Assembly (NCBI GenBank): GCA_903834675.1
Contig: CAILKC010000526.1
Coordinates: 1-24,574, forward strand
Reading direction: 5' to 3'
Origin: an uncultured Victivallales bacterium
GTDB taxonomy: Bacteria > Verrucomicrobiota > Lentisphaeria > Oligosphaerales > JAFGRS01
DNA length: 24,574 nt
The position numbers and the translations under genes were made by a program. Each line of letters starts with the position of its first letter. The first letter of the stretch is position 1. Below are positions 13,704 to 21,224 of this stretch, piece by piece. The notes under the pieces are model-generated. The model was not told where the DNA came from. It saw nothing but the letters and a program-made list of their open reading frames with translations, and ran no database searches.

Positions 13704-15803
13704 TCAGCCGACAGACCAGCGCAGCTTGGAGCCAGCCTCCAGGTCGGCGTGGAGTTGGTCGAGGAACTCCAGCAGGATGCTCAGGCTGTACATGCAGGCC
13801 GGAACCACCCACGTCGGCTTGCCCAGCTCCACCGCCCGCATGCACTCCAGGAACTGCGCCCGCACCTCGGCGCAGGTCGCCGCGGCGCCGGTCTTGCTCT
13901 TGCTCTTGCGCAATTCGACCAGAAACGCGAACACGGTGGCAAGCCCTTCAATGCGCGCCGCTTCAGCGCGGAGGCTCTTGGCCGCGGCCTTCGGCGTTTC
14001 ACCCAGCCCGGGAGTTGCCAACACCGCCGTCAGAGCCTCGGCTGCCTGATGCGCTAGGGCTGCCGCCTCACGCAGTTGGGTCGGGACCTTAGCGCTCTTC
14101 ATATCCGCCAGCTTGTCCAATGCCTCCGCCGGGTAGGGCCGCGGCCAGGGCAGGTCCTTGTTGGCGTAGGTGTAGGTGTAGTGGTAGGTGTGCGCCAGAG
14201 CCGGGAATTCGGTGCTGGCCTTGACGATCGCCGCCGCCGCGCCGAGATAGGCCTCCCTGCCGACCCCAAAACACTCGGCCCAGCGGTCCTGCAACTCGTC
14301 TGCCGAACCGGCTTCCATACCGCTCCAGGCATACCCAGACAGCAGGGCTTCGTGATCCGTGTAACCGGGGTCATGCACCGCATACGAGACCGCGCCACTG
14401 GCGCCCTCAGCATGAGCCATGCTGAGCATGCGCTCGATGTTCGGACGGCGGTAGTCGTAGCGCATCCAGTTGAAGTAACAGGTCATCGGCGCCACCCAGC
14501 CATCCAGGCCAAGTTCAGCCCCGAGCTTGACGTGCGTCTGCGCATCCAAAGCCTCGTTGCTGTACCACCACCAGTGCAGAATCAGCCGGTTCTTCAGGCC
14601 CGCCTTGTCGAGTTGGCGGACGAAGGACTCGTCCAGTACCTTCATGTGCCGGGTCAACTGGTCATTCCACATGACCACGTGCTTGACGCCCTTGGCCGTG
14701 AGCATCGATACCAGCCAGAGGATGTAGTCGCGCAGGTTCTCTTCGTCCGTGTGCTTGGCGGAGACGCGGGACTGACACCACGGGCTGGCCACCTGCTGCG
14801 GGTCGGTAAGGCTCGGATGGTCCGGCCAGACTTCGTCCATCTGAATGTGGAAGTAGTCGATACCGGCCGGGAAGTAACGCTCGATGATGCTGCCGTAGAA
14901 CCCCTCGATGAAGCGCCGCGTCGCCGGGTCGGCAATCGAGTAGCCCACCCCGCGCGCGGCGCCATTCTTCTCCTTCGCCGAAACCGCCGGCAACAACCGC
15001 GGAATCAACGTGTTGTGTCCCAGACTGTTGACAAAGGGCATGACGGTGACGCCCTTCTCGCGCCCGTAGTTCACCACTTCGGCGAGGAAGTCCTCCTCGA
15101 ACATGGGCGACAGATAGGTCTGGTCATTCCAGCGCGAGAAGTCGGGCGAGTACCAGCGCAGGTGGTGCTCTTTGCGGAGCTCCTCATGTCCGGGTATCGG
15201 CACTTGGAGGAACTCTGTAAGGCTGCCCTCGAAGCGGCAATTGCCCCAGCAGCCGTACAGGCCGATGCCCAGGCGGTTCAGCTTCAGGGCGCTGAGGCGG
15301 TCGATGAGCAGGCACCAGTCGGCCAGCTTCATGCGGTCCGGGCCCCACTTATCCTCGACGAAAATGCCCCGGCTGGTCAGCATCGGCCAGTCGCGAATCG
15401 TCATGTTCGGCGGCACGTAGCCGGCGGCGAAAGCCTTGTAGATGGCGCCCAGCGTCTGGGTGGCCCAGAGTGCGCCAAGCTGGCTCGGCGTGCGCAGCGT
15501 CACCACGCTGTCGCGCAGCTCCAACTGGTAATATTCCTCGCGGGCCGCCTCGGGCACGTCCGTGAGATCGAAGGCGGACTCGTCTTCGACGATGGCCTCG
15601 ATCACGTACTTCTTCTTGTTGGCCACGACGCGCACGCCGGCCTCTGCCAAGACTCCTCGCATGGCCTTGCGCTGCAAGGGCAAGACGTTATTCGTCACCA
15701 GGCGCACATCCGGTGAAAGCTCGGTGTTGCCGCCGGTCAAGGTGACGTCTTTGGGTTCTGGAAAAACCCCGGGGATGGCCGTTCTGCCTGCGAAGGCCGA
15801 CAT
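13704..15803 (-). CDS. GH20-family-like glycoside hydrolase, no signal peptide
   Basis: This 699-residue protein probably cleaves a terminal N-acetylhexosamine or similar sugar. Residues 15-135 form the GH20b-type domain. The barrel begins at IRDWPMLTSRGIFVEDKWG (136-154), and the paired acidic residues lie in FHIQMDEVWPDH (Asp323-Glu324), matching the GH20 Asp-Glu catalytic pair. Trp-rich LILHWWWY follows in the second half of the barrel, and a helical C-terminal region covers about 540-699. It lacks the usual hydrophobic signal, so it may act in the cytoplasm on imported oligosaccharides. ATG 15803 follows AGGAGG; the longer frame to 15944 has no such site. A good promoter lies 120 bp upstream, so the gene can be expressed apart from rhaB. 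Confidence 0.85.
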   Translation of the reverse strand: MSAFAGRTAIPGVFPEPKDVTLTGGNTELSPDVRLVTNNVLPLQRKAMRGVLAEAGVRVVANKKKYVIEAIVEDESAFDLTDVPEAAREEYYQLELRDSVVTLRTPSQLGALWATQTLGAIYKAFAAGYVPPNMTIRDWPMLTSRGIFVEDKWGPDRMKLADWCLLIDRLSALKLNRLGIGLYGCWGNCRFEGSLTEFLQVPIPGHEELRKEHHLRWYSPDFSRWNDQTYLSPMFEEDFLAEVVNYGREKGVTVMPFVNSLGHNTLIPRLLPAVSAKEKNGAARGVGYSIADPATRRFIEGFYGSIIERYFPAGIDYFHIQMDEVWPDHPSLTDPQQVASPWCQSRVSAKHTDEENLRDYILWLVSMLTAKGVKHVVMWNDQLTRHMKVLDESFVRQLDKAGLKNRLILHWWWYSNEALDAQTHVKLGAELGLDGWVAPMTCYFNWMRYDYRRPNIERMLSMAHAEGASGAVSYAVHDPGYTDHEALLSGYAWSGMEAGSADELQDRWAECFGVGREAYLGAAAAIVKASTEFPALAHTYHYTYTYANKDLPWPRPYPAEALDKLADMKSAKVPTQLREAAALAHQAAEALTAVLATPGLGETPKAAAKSLRAEAARIEGLATVFAFLVELRKSKSKTGAAATCAEVRAQFLECMRAVELGKPTWVVPACMYSLSILLEFLDQLHADLEAGSKLRWSVG

Positions 15804-15923
15804 GTGTGACAACCTCCTGGGACTCCGCGGCGGCACCTTCAGCCGACCGCCGGGAGACCGGCATCGCCGTACGGGCTGGCACCGCCGAGAGCGGCTTTGG
15901 GACCGCCAGCACAAGAAGCGCTT

Positions 15924-15952
15924 AAGATAGTGCCAAAGTGCCAACCTATCAA
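15924..15952 (-). promoter_or_regulatory. Sigma70-type promoter for the GH20-like gene, with repeat in the spacer
   Basis: On the minus strand TTGATA (15952-15947) and TATCTT (15929-15924) are separated by exactly 17 bp. The spacer contains two TTGGCAC copies at 8-bp spacing (plus-strand GTGCCAA at 15930-15936 and 15938-15944), which could be operator half-sites. The -35 lies about 5 bp after the rhaB stop codon. Confidence 0.55.
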
Positions 15953-15956
15953 GGGC

Positions 15957-17426
15957 TTAACGAAACAATCGCCGGACGGTGTCGTAGGCGCTCTTCCAGG
16001 CTGCGCCTTGCTCCGGGAGGCAGGTCTGGGTCGCGGCCGAGCGGCGCACCGCGGCGCGGGCGTCAGCCAGGGATTTCAGCGCTCCGGTGGCGATGGCCTG
16101 GGCGGCGATATTGCCCAGCGCCGTGGCTTCCACCGGCCCCGTGATCACCGGCCGCTGGATGGCGTTGGCGGTGAACTGGTTCAGCACGGCATCCTGGCTG
16201 CCGCCCCCCACCAGGTGCAGCACCTCCACCGGTCGACCGGTGAGTTGCTCGATCTCGTCGAGGGTGCGGCGGTAGCGCAGTGCCAGCGACTCGAGAGCGC
16301 AGCGCACGATCTGGCCGGGGGTCTCCGGCACGGGCTGGCCCGAGTCACGGCAGAATGCGGCGATGCGTTCTGGCATGTTGCCGGGAGCCAGAAAGACGTC
16401 CGCGTTGGGATCGATCAGCGAGCGGAATGGCTCGGCGGCCGCCGCCATCCGACCCATCTCCTCAAACGACAGCTCCAGGCGCTGACGTTGCCACTCGTGG
16501 CGGCACTCTTGAATCAGCCACAGCCCCATAATGTTCTTCAGGAAGCGGATCCGGCCGGCGAGACCACCCTCATTGGTGTAATTGGCCGCCAGGGCCGCTG
16601 GCGTAATCTGCGGCGCCGACAACTCGACCCCCAGCAGACTCCAGGTGCCGCTGCTGAGGTAGGCCCAGGAACGGTCCTCCTGGGCCGGCACCGCCGCCAC
16701 CGCCGAGGCCGTGTCGTGACTGCCCACCAGGATGACCGGCAGCGGTTTGCAGTTGAGTTCCGCGCAGATGGATGGCCGCAGCAGACCCGCCGACGTACAG
16801 GGCGCGGCGACCCGCGGAAACAGGCTGCGAGGCAGGCCCAGGGCGTCGATGATGTCCCAGGCCCAGTCCCCGGCGTGCGGGTCATAGGCCTGCGAGGTCG
16901 TCGCAATGGTGTACTCGGCAGAGACGTTCCCCGACAGCAGATAGGTCAAGGCGTTCGGCATGAACAACAGCGTCTTGCCGCTCACCAGCAGCGGGTCGCC
17001 GTCGCGCACCATGGCCGCCAGCTGGAAGATGGTGTTCAGATTCATGAACTGGATGCCGGTGCGTTCGTAGAAGCGTTCGCGCGGCACGCGCGCGAAGGCC
17101 CAGGGCAGAATGTCCGCCGTGCGCGGGTCACGGTAATGTCGCGGGAAACCGGCAAACTTGCCCTTGGCATCCAGCAGGGCGAAATCGACGCCCCAGGTAT
17201 CCACGGCCACGCCGGCGAGTTCCACGCCCGTCTCGAGCGCCTTCGCCAGTCCGCGCTTGAGTTCGGCGAAGAGCCCCAGGAGGTTCCAGTAGAGCCCGCC
17301 GTCGACGTCGACGGCGCCGTTCTCGAAGCGGTGTACTTCCTGCAGGCTGATCTTCCCGTCCGCCACCGTGCCGAGCATGGCCCTGCCGCTGGAGGCACCC
17401 AGATCAAAGGCGAGGTAGTGCTTCAT
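15957..17426 (-). CDS. rhaB: Rhamnulokinase (FGGY carbohydrate kinase)
   Basis: This 489-residue cytoplasmic enzyme should phosphorylate L-rhamnulose with ATP to rhamnulose 1-phosphate. HYLAFDLGASSGRAMLG at the N-terminus is the typical RhaB nucleotide-binding opening. VDTWGVDFALLD (about 75-86), RHYRDPRT (96-103) and GIQFMNLNTIFQL (124-136) are rhamnulokinase features. The catalytic Asp is in VGSHDTASA (Asp237), and LVGGGSQD with TGPVEATALGN forms the FGGY signature region near the C-terminus. Start: two adjacent ATGs (17429 and 17426) follow GGGAG; I use the second. No rhamnose isomerase or rhamnulose-1-phosphate aldolase is adjacent. A 218-bp gap separates it from the upstream phosphoesterase gene. 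Confidence 0.92.
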   Translation of the reverse strand: MKHYLAFDLGASSGRAMLGTVADGKISLQEVHRFENGAVDVDGGLYWNLLGLFAELKRGLAKALETGVELAGVAVDTWGVDFALLDAKGKFAGFPRHYRDPRTADILPWAFARVPRERFYERTGIQFMNLNTIFQLAAMVRDGDPLLVSGKTLLFMPNALTYLLSGNVSAEYTIATTSQAYDPHAGDWAWDIIDALGLPRSLFPRVAAPCTSAGLLRPSICAELNCKPLPVILVGSHDTASAVAAVPAQEDRSWAYLSSGTWSLLGVELSAPQITPAALAANYTNEGGLAGRIRFLKNIMGLWLIQECRHEWQRQRLELSFEEMGRMAAAAEPFRSLIDPNADVFLAPGNMPERIAAFCRDSGQPVPETPGQIVRCALESLALRYRRTLDEIEQLTGRPVEVLHLVGGGSQDAVLNQFTANAIQRPVITGPVEATALGNIAAQAIATGALKSLADARAAVRRSAATQTCLPEQGAAWKSAYDTVRRLFR

Positions 17427-17509
17427 CATGCGTCTCCCATTCCGTAGCGCCCTCACGGCCAGGCCCGGGGTACCGCCGCCGAGGTCTCCTCACAACGTGC
17501 GGCGCCGGG

Positions 17510-17541
17510 GTTACCACGAATCGTGTGGTGTAGTGGGTAAC
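17510..17541. promoter_or_regulatory. Dyad-symmetric site upstream of rhaB
   Basis: GTTACC (17510-17515) and GGTAAC (17536-17541) are perfect inverted arms, enclosing a second dyad CACGA-A-TCGTG (17515-17525). Symmetry of this kind fits an operator for the rhaB gene, about 85-115 bp upstream of its start, but it may instead belong to an intergenic repeat. Confidence 0.3.
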
Positions 17542-17614
17542 ATGCCGCCCCGCCGGCGTTTCGCCAGCCAAAAAGCCGACCGCCGCTCCCCCCGGCCGCT
17601 GCCACCCCGCGGCC

Positions 17615-17640
17615 GTCCAGTTCGTCCAGTTCGTCGAGTC
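17615..17640. repeat. 9-bp tandem repeat (GTCCAGTTC)
   Basis: The 9-bp unit GTCCAGTTC occurs twice in tandem plus a partial third copy, immediately after the stop of the metallophosphoesterase gene. It is another short tandem in an intergenic gap. Confidence 0.5.
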
Positions 17641-17644
17641 TCGC

Positions 17645-18517
17645 TCAGGATACAGGCGCCAGACTGACATCAATGGCCGGCAGTTGCGGCTCGCGCGACG
17701 CGGTGACGTCCACGAAGAACTGCCGGAAGCGACGCGTACCGGGAGTCCAGTCCAGCACGCTGAAGCATCCCCCCAGCGTGAGCGAGCCGGCGCATACTTC
17801 GCCACGGCCAGTGGCATCCCAGCGCGCAAAAGGGGCGTGGACGTGACCGCTGAGCACAAGGTCCAGGCGGCCCTCTTGCAGGTGCTGCCAGACCACCTCG
17901 GCGCCCTCGAGACGCCGCCGCCTTCCCAGCGCTTTGCCGGTGGCCCCGCGCAGAGGGAAATGGCAGATCACGACGCGACACTCGCCGTCCTCCCGCGGCA
18001 GTGCCAGGCGGCGCGCCAGCCAGTCCAGCGTCGCGGCCGTCAAGGCCCCGGAGGAAAGCAGGCAGGACACCGGACGGGCGCCGTCCAGCAGCAGAAACCT
18101 GAGACCCGACACCTGCCACTCCAGCGGCAGAGCGTCCAACTCCCAACGCCCGCCGTTCAGACTGCGAAACGTGCGCGCCAAGGCGGCGCGGCAGTCCGCC
18201 GCGCCGACATAGGCGTCATGGTTGCCGGGCAGAAAGAGGAAGCGTTGACCGCCGTCGACGCAGAGGGGCCGCATCAGGGCGGCGGCCGCCTCGAGTTCCT
18301 CAGGGGAGCCGATGCAGGTGAGGTCACCGGTGCAGACGACCAATTCGGGTTTGAGGCGCCCGATGTCGTCGCAGGCTCGTTGGAAGTACTCCGGATGGAA
18401 CTGGCGGGACCGGCGCAACAGGAAATTGGCGGCGCCCAGCACTCGCTTATCGAACAGAGCGCGGGGCGACCTCGGCAGCCGCCCCACATGGATATCAGAC
18501 AGATGCACGATGCGCAT
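17645..18517 (-). CDS. Calcineurin-like metallophosphoesterase
   Basis: This 290-residue protein has the full two-metal phosphoesterase motif set. Asp8 and His10 are in HLSDIHVG, Asp65 in TGDLT, GNHD at 98-101, His186 in ICHFPLRG and GHVH at 224-227. The order and length fit the cyclic-nucleotide phosphodiesterase CpdA-like class, but the substrate could equally be another phosphodiester or a phosphoprotein. There is no signal peptide. The gene starts 51 bp downstream of the Ser/Thr kinase gene and is likely in one transcript with it, an arrangement that would suit opposing or linked signalling roles (inference). No clear ribosome-binding site is seen before the ATG. Confidence 0.9.
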   Translation of the reverse strand: MRIVHLSDIHVGRLPRSPRALFDKRVLGAANFLLRRSRQFHPEYFQRACDDIGRLKPELVVCTGDLTCIGSPEELEAAAALMRPLCVDGGQRFLFLPGNHDAYVGAADCRAALARTFRSLNGGRWELDALPLEWQVSGLRFLLLDGARPVSCLLSSGALTAATLDWLARRLALPREDGECRVVICHFPLRGATGKALGRRRRLEGAEVVWQHLQEGRLDLVLSGHVHAPFARWDATGRGEVCAGSLTLGGCFSVLDWTPGTRRFRQFFVDVTASREPQLPAIDVSLAPVS

Positions 18518-18568
18518 AGAGGCCGTTCGTGTTGGGCGGCAAGCCCAGACCGCTGCAGACCGCGCGAC

Positions 18569-21079
18569 TCACGGCCCGCCGACGAGGCCGCGCAACTCGT
18601 CTTTCATCTGCTCGGCTTCTTCCGGGTACAGGCGCTGCAGATAGTCCACCGCGGCCAAGGCCCGCCGCTTGTCATTCTGCTGCACCAACTGCTTGATCTG
18701 TTCCACCAGTCGGTCGACCTCAACTTTGCGCAACTCCGGCTCGATGGCACTCAGTTCGGCCAGGACGGGACTGGCCTCGGGCCGACCACTGGCTTCCAGG
18801 CGCTTACGCGCTTCGGCGGGGAACTCCTCCCGGGCCACCAGGTAGGCTCCAAACAGCAGCTTGCGCTCAGCCTCATCGCCGCGGATCAGCTCCCACTTCT
18901 TTTCGGTCAGCTTATCCAACTGCACGGGCGAAAGCTCCGCAAACGGAATCTCCAGCGTCTCCATGGTCTCCTCTCGTTCGCCCTTGGTATAGACGACGCG
19001 CCGGACCTGCAGTTCAACATCCTTAAAGCCAATGCGGCTGACGCGCCAGTCGGCCTTCGGCTGGGCCGGGATGGGCAGGGACAGGCCGGCGAGCTGGTCC
19101 TTGCTGTTCACGATGGACTCCATGAGCTTCTTAGCCAAGGCGACGATGTTCTGCCGGGTTTCAGCCCAGCGTTTCAGCTCCTCGTCGCGGCTTGAGGCCA
19201 AGGGCACCAAGAGACGGTTGGCCTCGTCGAACTGGTGCTTACGGCAGAACTCGGCGGCCTGCGGCCGGACTTCACCCTTCTGCCGCACCAGCGCCGCATC
19301 ACGCTCGCTCTTCTGCTCTGCCAAGCGCTTCGTCTCGGCCTCCTTCAGCTTACGCTCGGCTTCAGCCTCCGCTTCCTGCTTGGCTTTTTCCGCCGCGGCG
19401 GTCGCCTGCGTCTTGGCTGCCGCGCTGGCCTGTTCCCACTGTGTACGCTCAGCCTCGTACACGGGCAGCCGCGCCTTTTCGAGGTCCGCTTCCACGTAGG
19501 GAGCGGCCAGGGTGGAAAGGGCTTCGGCCTCCCCATGGTCGTACCCGAACTGAGCCACGGCGGCCGCCAGGCGGACGCGGACATCCGCTTCGGCTCGGCC
19601 CTGGGCCATCTCGCCGCGAATGGCACTCAGGGTGGCGAGCACATCGCCACCTGCCGCCGGGGTCACCGTGGGTGTCTCACCCGAGCCGCCCCCCGGCGTG
19701 GCGCTGGCCGTAGTGCCACCGCGACGGAGGTACAGGGCCAGGGCGCCGCCTAAGACGACCAGCAGCACCACCACGGCAGCCACGATGATCCGGGTTCTTC
19801 CCGACTTGCGCTCCGGCTCCACGGTCTCGCCGGCGCTAACCTCGGCCTCGCCCTCCGGCGGCACGACCATCCCCAGTTCGGCCGCTACCGCCGTCCCCAG
19901 TTCGGCCGCTACCGCCGTCCCCAGTTCGGCCTGCAGCGGCGCCGGCAGCGTCTTGTTGACCGAGAATCGACGCTTTCCCGGGCCCATGTCCGCGCGGGCC
20001 GGCGTGCCTGTCGGCGGCGGCGAGCCTGGCACGCCCGCGACCGCCGGCTTCAGGGTGCCAACCCCAGCGCCAATAGCCGCGGATTCATCGCCATAGAGTT
20101 CGATGGGCTCCTGGCTGGCCGGGTCTGGCACGTACGCTGGCTCCCCGCCATGGCGTACGGCTTCGAGGTCCGTCAACAACGTCGCCGCATCGGGGTAACG
20201 GTGCTGCGCCCGCTTTGCCAGCATGACCTCGACCACCCGGGAAAAAGCGGCGGGCACGTCGGGACAGATGACATGCAGCGCTAGCAGCGGCTCCGTCAGG
20301 TGCTTCTGCGCGATATCGGCGGCACTCGGCCCTTCGAAGGGAAAGCGCCCGCTGAGCGTATGGTAGAGCGTGGCTCCGAGGCTGTAGATGTCGCTGCGGT
20401 TATCGCCATGGCTGCCCAGCAGGTGTTCGGGGGCGATGTATTGCGGCGTCCCGTACAACTCCTGGGTCCCGTCACTCGCGGTATCCGTCAGCTTGCGCGC
20501 CAGGCCGAGGTCCGCCAGTTTGACCGCGCCATCGGCCGTGAGGATGATATTGTCCGGTTTGATGTCCCGGTGCATGAGGCCCTGACTGCGCCAGGCGAAG
20601 TCGAGCGCCCCGGCGATCTGCATGGCGATGTTCAGGGCGCGGTCGGCCACCAGGCGTCCGCCGTGCAGGAGAACCTGCTTCAACGTGCTGCCCTGGACGT
20701 ACTCCATGGCGAAATAGAACAGACCAGCGTCCTCCCCCACCGCATAGGCCTGCACGATGTTGGGATGGTTGATGGCTGCCGCCGCCCGCGCCTCCCGCAC
20801 GAAGTCCTTGATGTACACCTCATCCGACCCATAGCGGTCATGCAGAATCTTCAGGGCCGTGGGTCGGTCCAGCGAAATCTGGTGGGCCAGGTACACCGTC
20901 CCCATGCCGCCCTCGCCGAGACGCTCGTGGATAATGAAATCGCCGATGATGGCGCCGGACGCCAAGCGGCCGTCGGGGATGGCTACCGCCGTGCCACAAT
21001 GGCCACAGGCTACGGCCTCGCCGGGCTTGCCGTCATCGATCGCCAAAATGCCGCGGCAGTGGCTGCACTGAAAACGCAC
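18569..21079 (-). CDS. Membrane Ser/Thr protein kinase with zinc ribbon and extracytoplasmic coiled-coil region
   Basis: This 836-residue protein starts with a GTG codon (GGGG 8 bases upstream). Residues 5-28 form a CxxC...CxxC zinc ribbon (Cys5, 8, 25, 28). The Hanks-type kinase spans about 45-310: glycine loop LGEGGMG (54-60), Lys77, catalytic HRDIKPDN (170-177), metal-binding DLG (190-192, instead of the more usual DFG) and APE (216-218). A Pro/Ala-rich linker with an AELGTAVA repeat follows, then a single membrane helix (about 430-452). The rest, outside the membrane, includes an Ala/Glu/Lys-rich coiled coil (about 540-625) and a C-terminal helical region with VDRLVEQIKQLV. No known sensor domain is recognised. 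A TATAAT -10 lies about 50 bp upstream. The phosphoesterase gene follows at 51 bp. Confidence 0.93.
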   Translation of the reverse strand: MRFQCSHCRGILAIDDGKPGEAVACGHCGTAVAIPDGRLASGAIIGDFIIHERLGEGGMGTVYLAHQISLDRPTALKILHDRYGSDEVYIKDFVREARAAAAINHPNIVQAYAVGEDAGLFYFAMEYVQGSTLKQVLLHGGRLVADRALNIAMQIAGALDFAWRSQGLMHRDIKPDNIILTADGAVKLADLGLARKLTDTASDGTQELYGTPQYIAPEHLLGSHGDNRSDIYSLGATLYHTLSGRFPFEGPSAADIAQKHLTEPLLALHVICPDVPAAFSRVVEVMLAKRAQHRYPDAATLLTDLEAVRHGGEPAYVPDPASQEPIELYGDESAAIGAGVGTLKPAVAGVPGSPPPTGTPARADMGPGKRRFSVNKTLPAPLQAELGTAVAAELGTAVAAELGMVVPPEGEAEVSAGETVEPERKSGRTRIIVAAVVVLLVVLGGALALYLRRGGTTASATPGGGSGETPTVTPAAGGDVLATLSAIRGEMAQGRAEADVRVRLAAAVAQFGYDHGEAEALSTLAAPYVEADLEKARLPVYEAERTQWEQASAAAKTQATAAAEKAKQEAEAEAERKLKEAETKRLAEQKSERDAALVRQKGEVRPQAAEFCRKHQFDEANRLLVPLASSRDEELKRWAETRQNIVALAKKLMESIVNSKDQLAGLSLPIPAQPKADWRVSRIGFKDVELQVRRVVYTKGEREETMETLEIPFAELSPVQLDKLTEKKWELIRGDEAERKLLFGAYLVAREEFPAEARKRLEASGRPEASPVLAELSAIEPELRKVEVDRLVEQIKQLVQQNDKRRALAAVDYLQRLYPEEAEQMKDELRGLVGGP
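19871..19930 (-). repeat. 24-bp in-frame tandem repeat in the kinase linker
   Basis: A 24-bp unit occurs at 19871-19894 and 19895-19918, identical by eye, plus a 12-bp third part to 19930. It encodes the AELGTAVA octapeptide repeat just before the transmembrane helix. Copy number could vary between strains without breaking the frame. Confidence 0.75.
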
Positions 21080-21107
21080 GGCCGGTACCCCTTTTTGCAG
21101 AAGCCCA

Positions 21108-21136
21108 ATGACATACCCTGTGGTCGCTATTATAGT
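21108..21136 (+). promoter_or_regulatory. Promoter for the class II aldolase gene
   Basis: ATGACA (21108-21113), a 17-bp spacer and TATAGT (21131-21136) each match the sigma70 consensus at five of six bases. It lies about 90 bp before the ATG at 21225. Confidence 0.55.
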
Positions 21137-21155
21137 AGCGGGTGCGCGGGTTCAA
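21129..21155 (-). promoter_or_regulatory. Overlapping divergent promoter for the kinase gene
   Basis: On the minus strand a perfect TATAAT (21134-21129) is preceded by TTGAAC (21155-21150) at a short 15-bp spacing. It shares its -10 region with the plus-strand promoter, inside the near-palindrome CGCTATTATAGTAGCG (21125-21140). Confidence 0.5.
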
Positions 21156-21224
21156 GGCAACCAGCATTCGGCTTTTTGCCCACCACAACCCCCAGGAACA
21201 GCAGAAGCGAAGAGGGCAGGCAGC

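Noticed and set aside
13690..13845. 52-codon upstream extension of the epimerase
   Set aside because: It overlaps the hydrolase gene, and the Rossmann motif begins right after the ATG at 13689, which has its own GGGGG site.
14076..15716. 546-codon plus-strand open frame
   Set aside because: Shadow of the GH20-like gene, whose minus-strand frame has the catalytic motif and a good AGGAGG site.
15924..15945. Sigma54 promoter (TGGCAC boxes)
   Set aside because: Neither TGGCAC has the TTGC element at the required distance; a 17-bp spaced sigma70 promoter fits better.
15897..17447. 516-codon plus-strand open frame
   Set aside because: Shadow of rhaB, which has all FGGY kinase motifs on the minus strand.
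17522..17560. tRNA-like start (TGGTGTAGTGGGTAACATG resembles a D-arm/box A)
   Set aside because: No acceptor-stem pairing and no TpsiC arm or matching anticodon stem follow; the sequence instead fits an intergenic dyad/repeat.
17684..19195. 503-codon plus-strand open frame spanning two minus-strand genes
   Set aside because: It crosses the phosphoesterase and kinase genes and has Gln/Arg/Ala-rich shadow composition.
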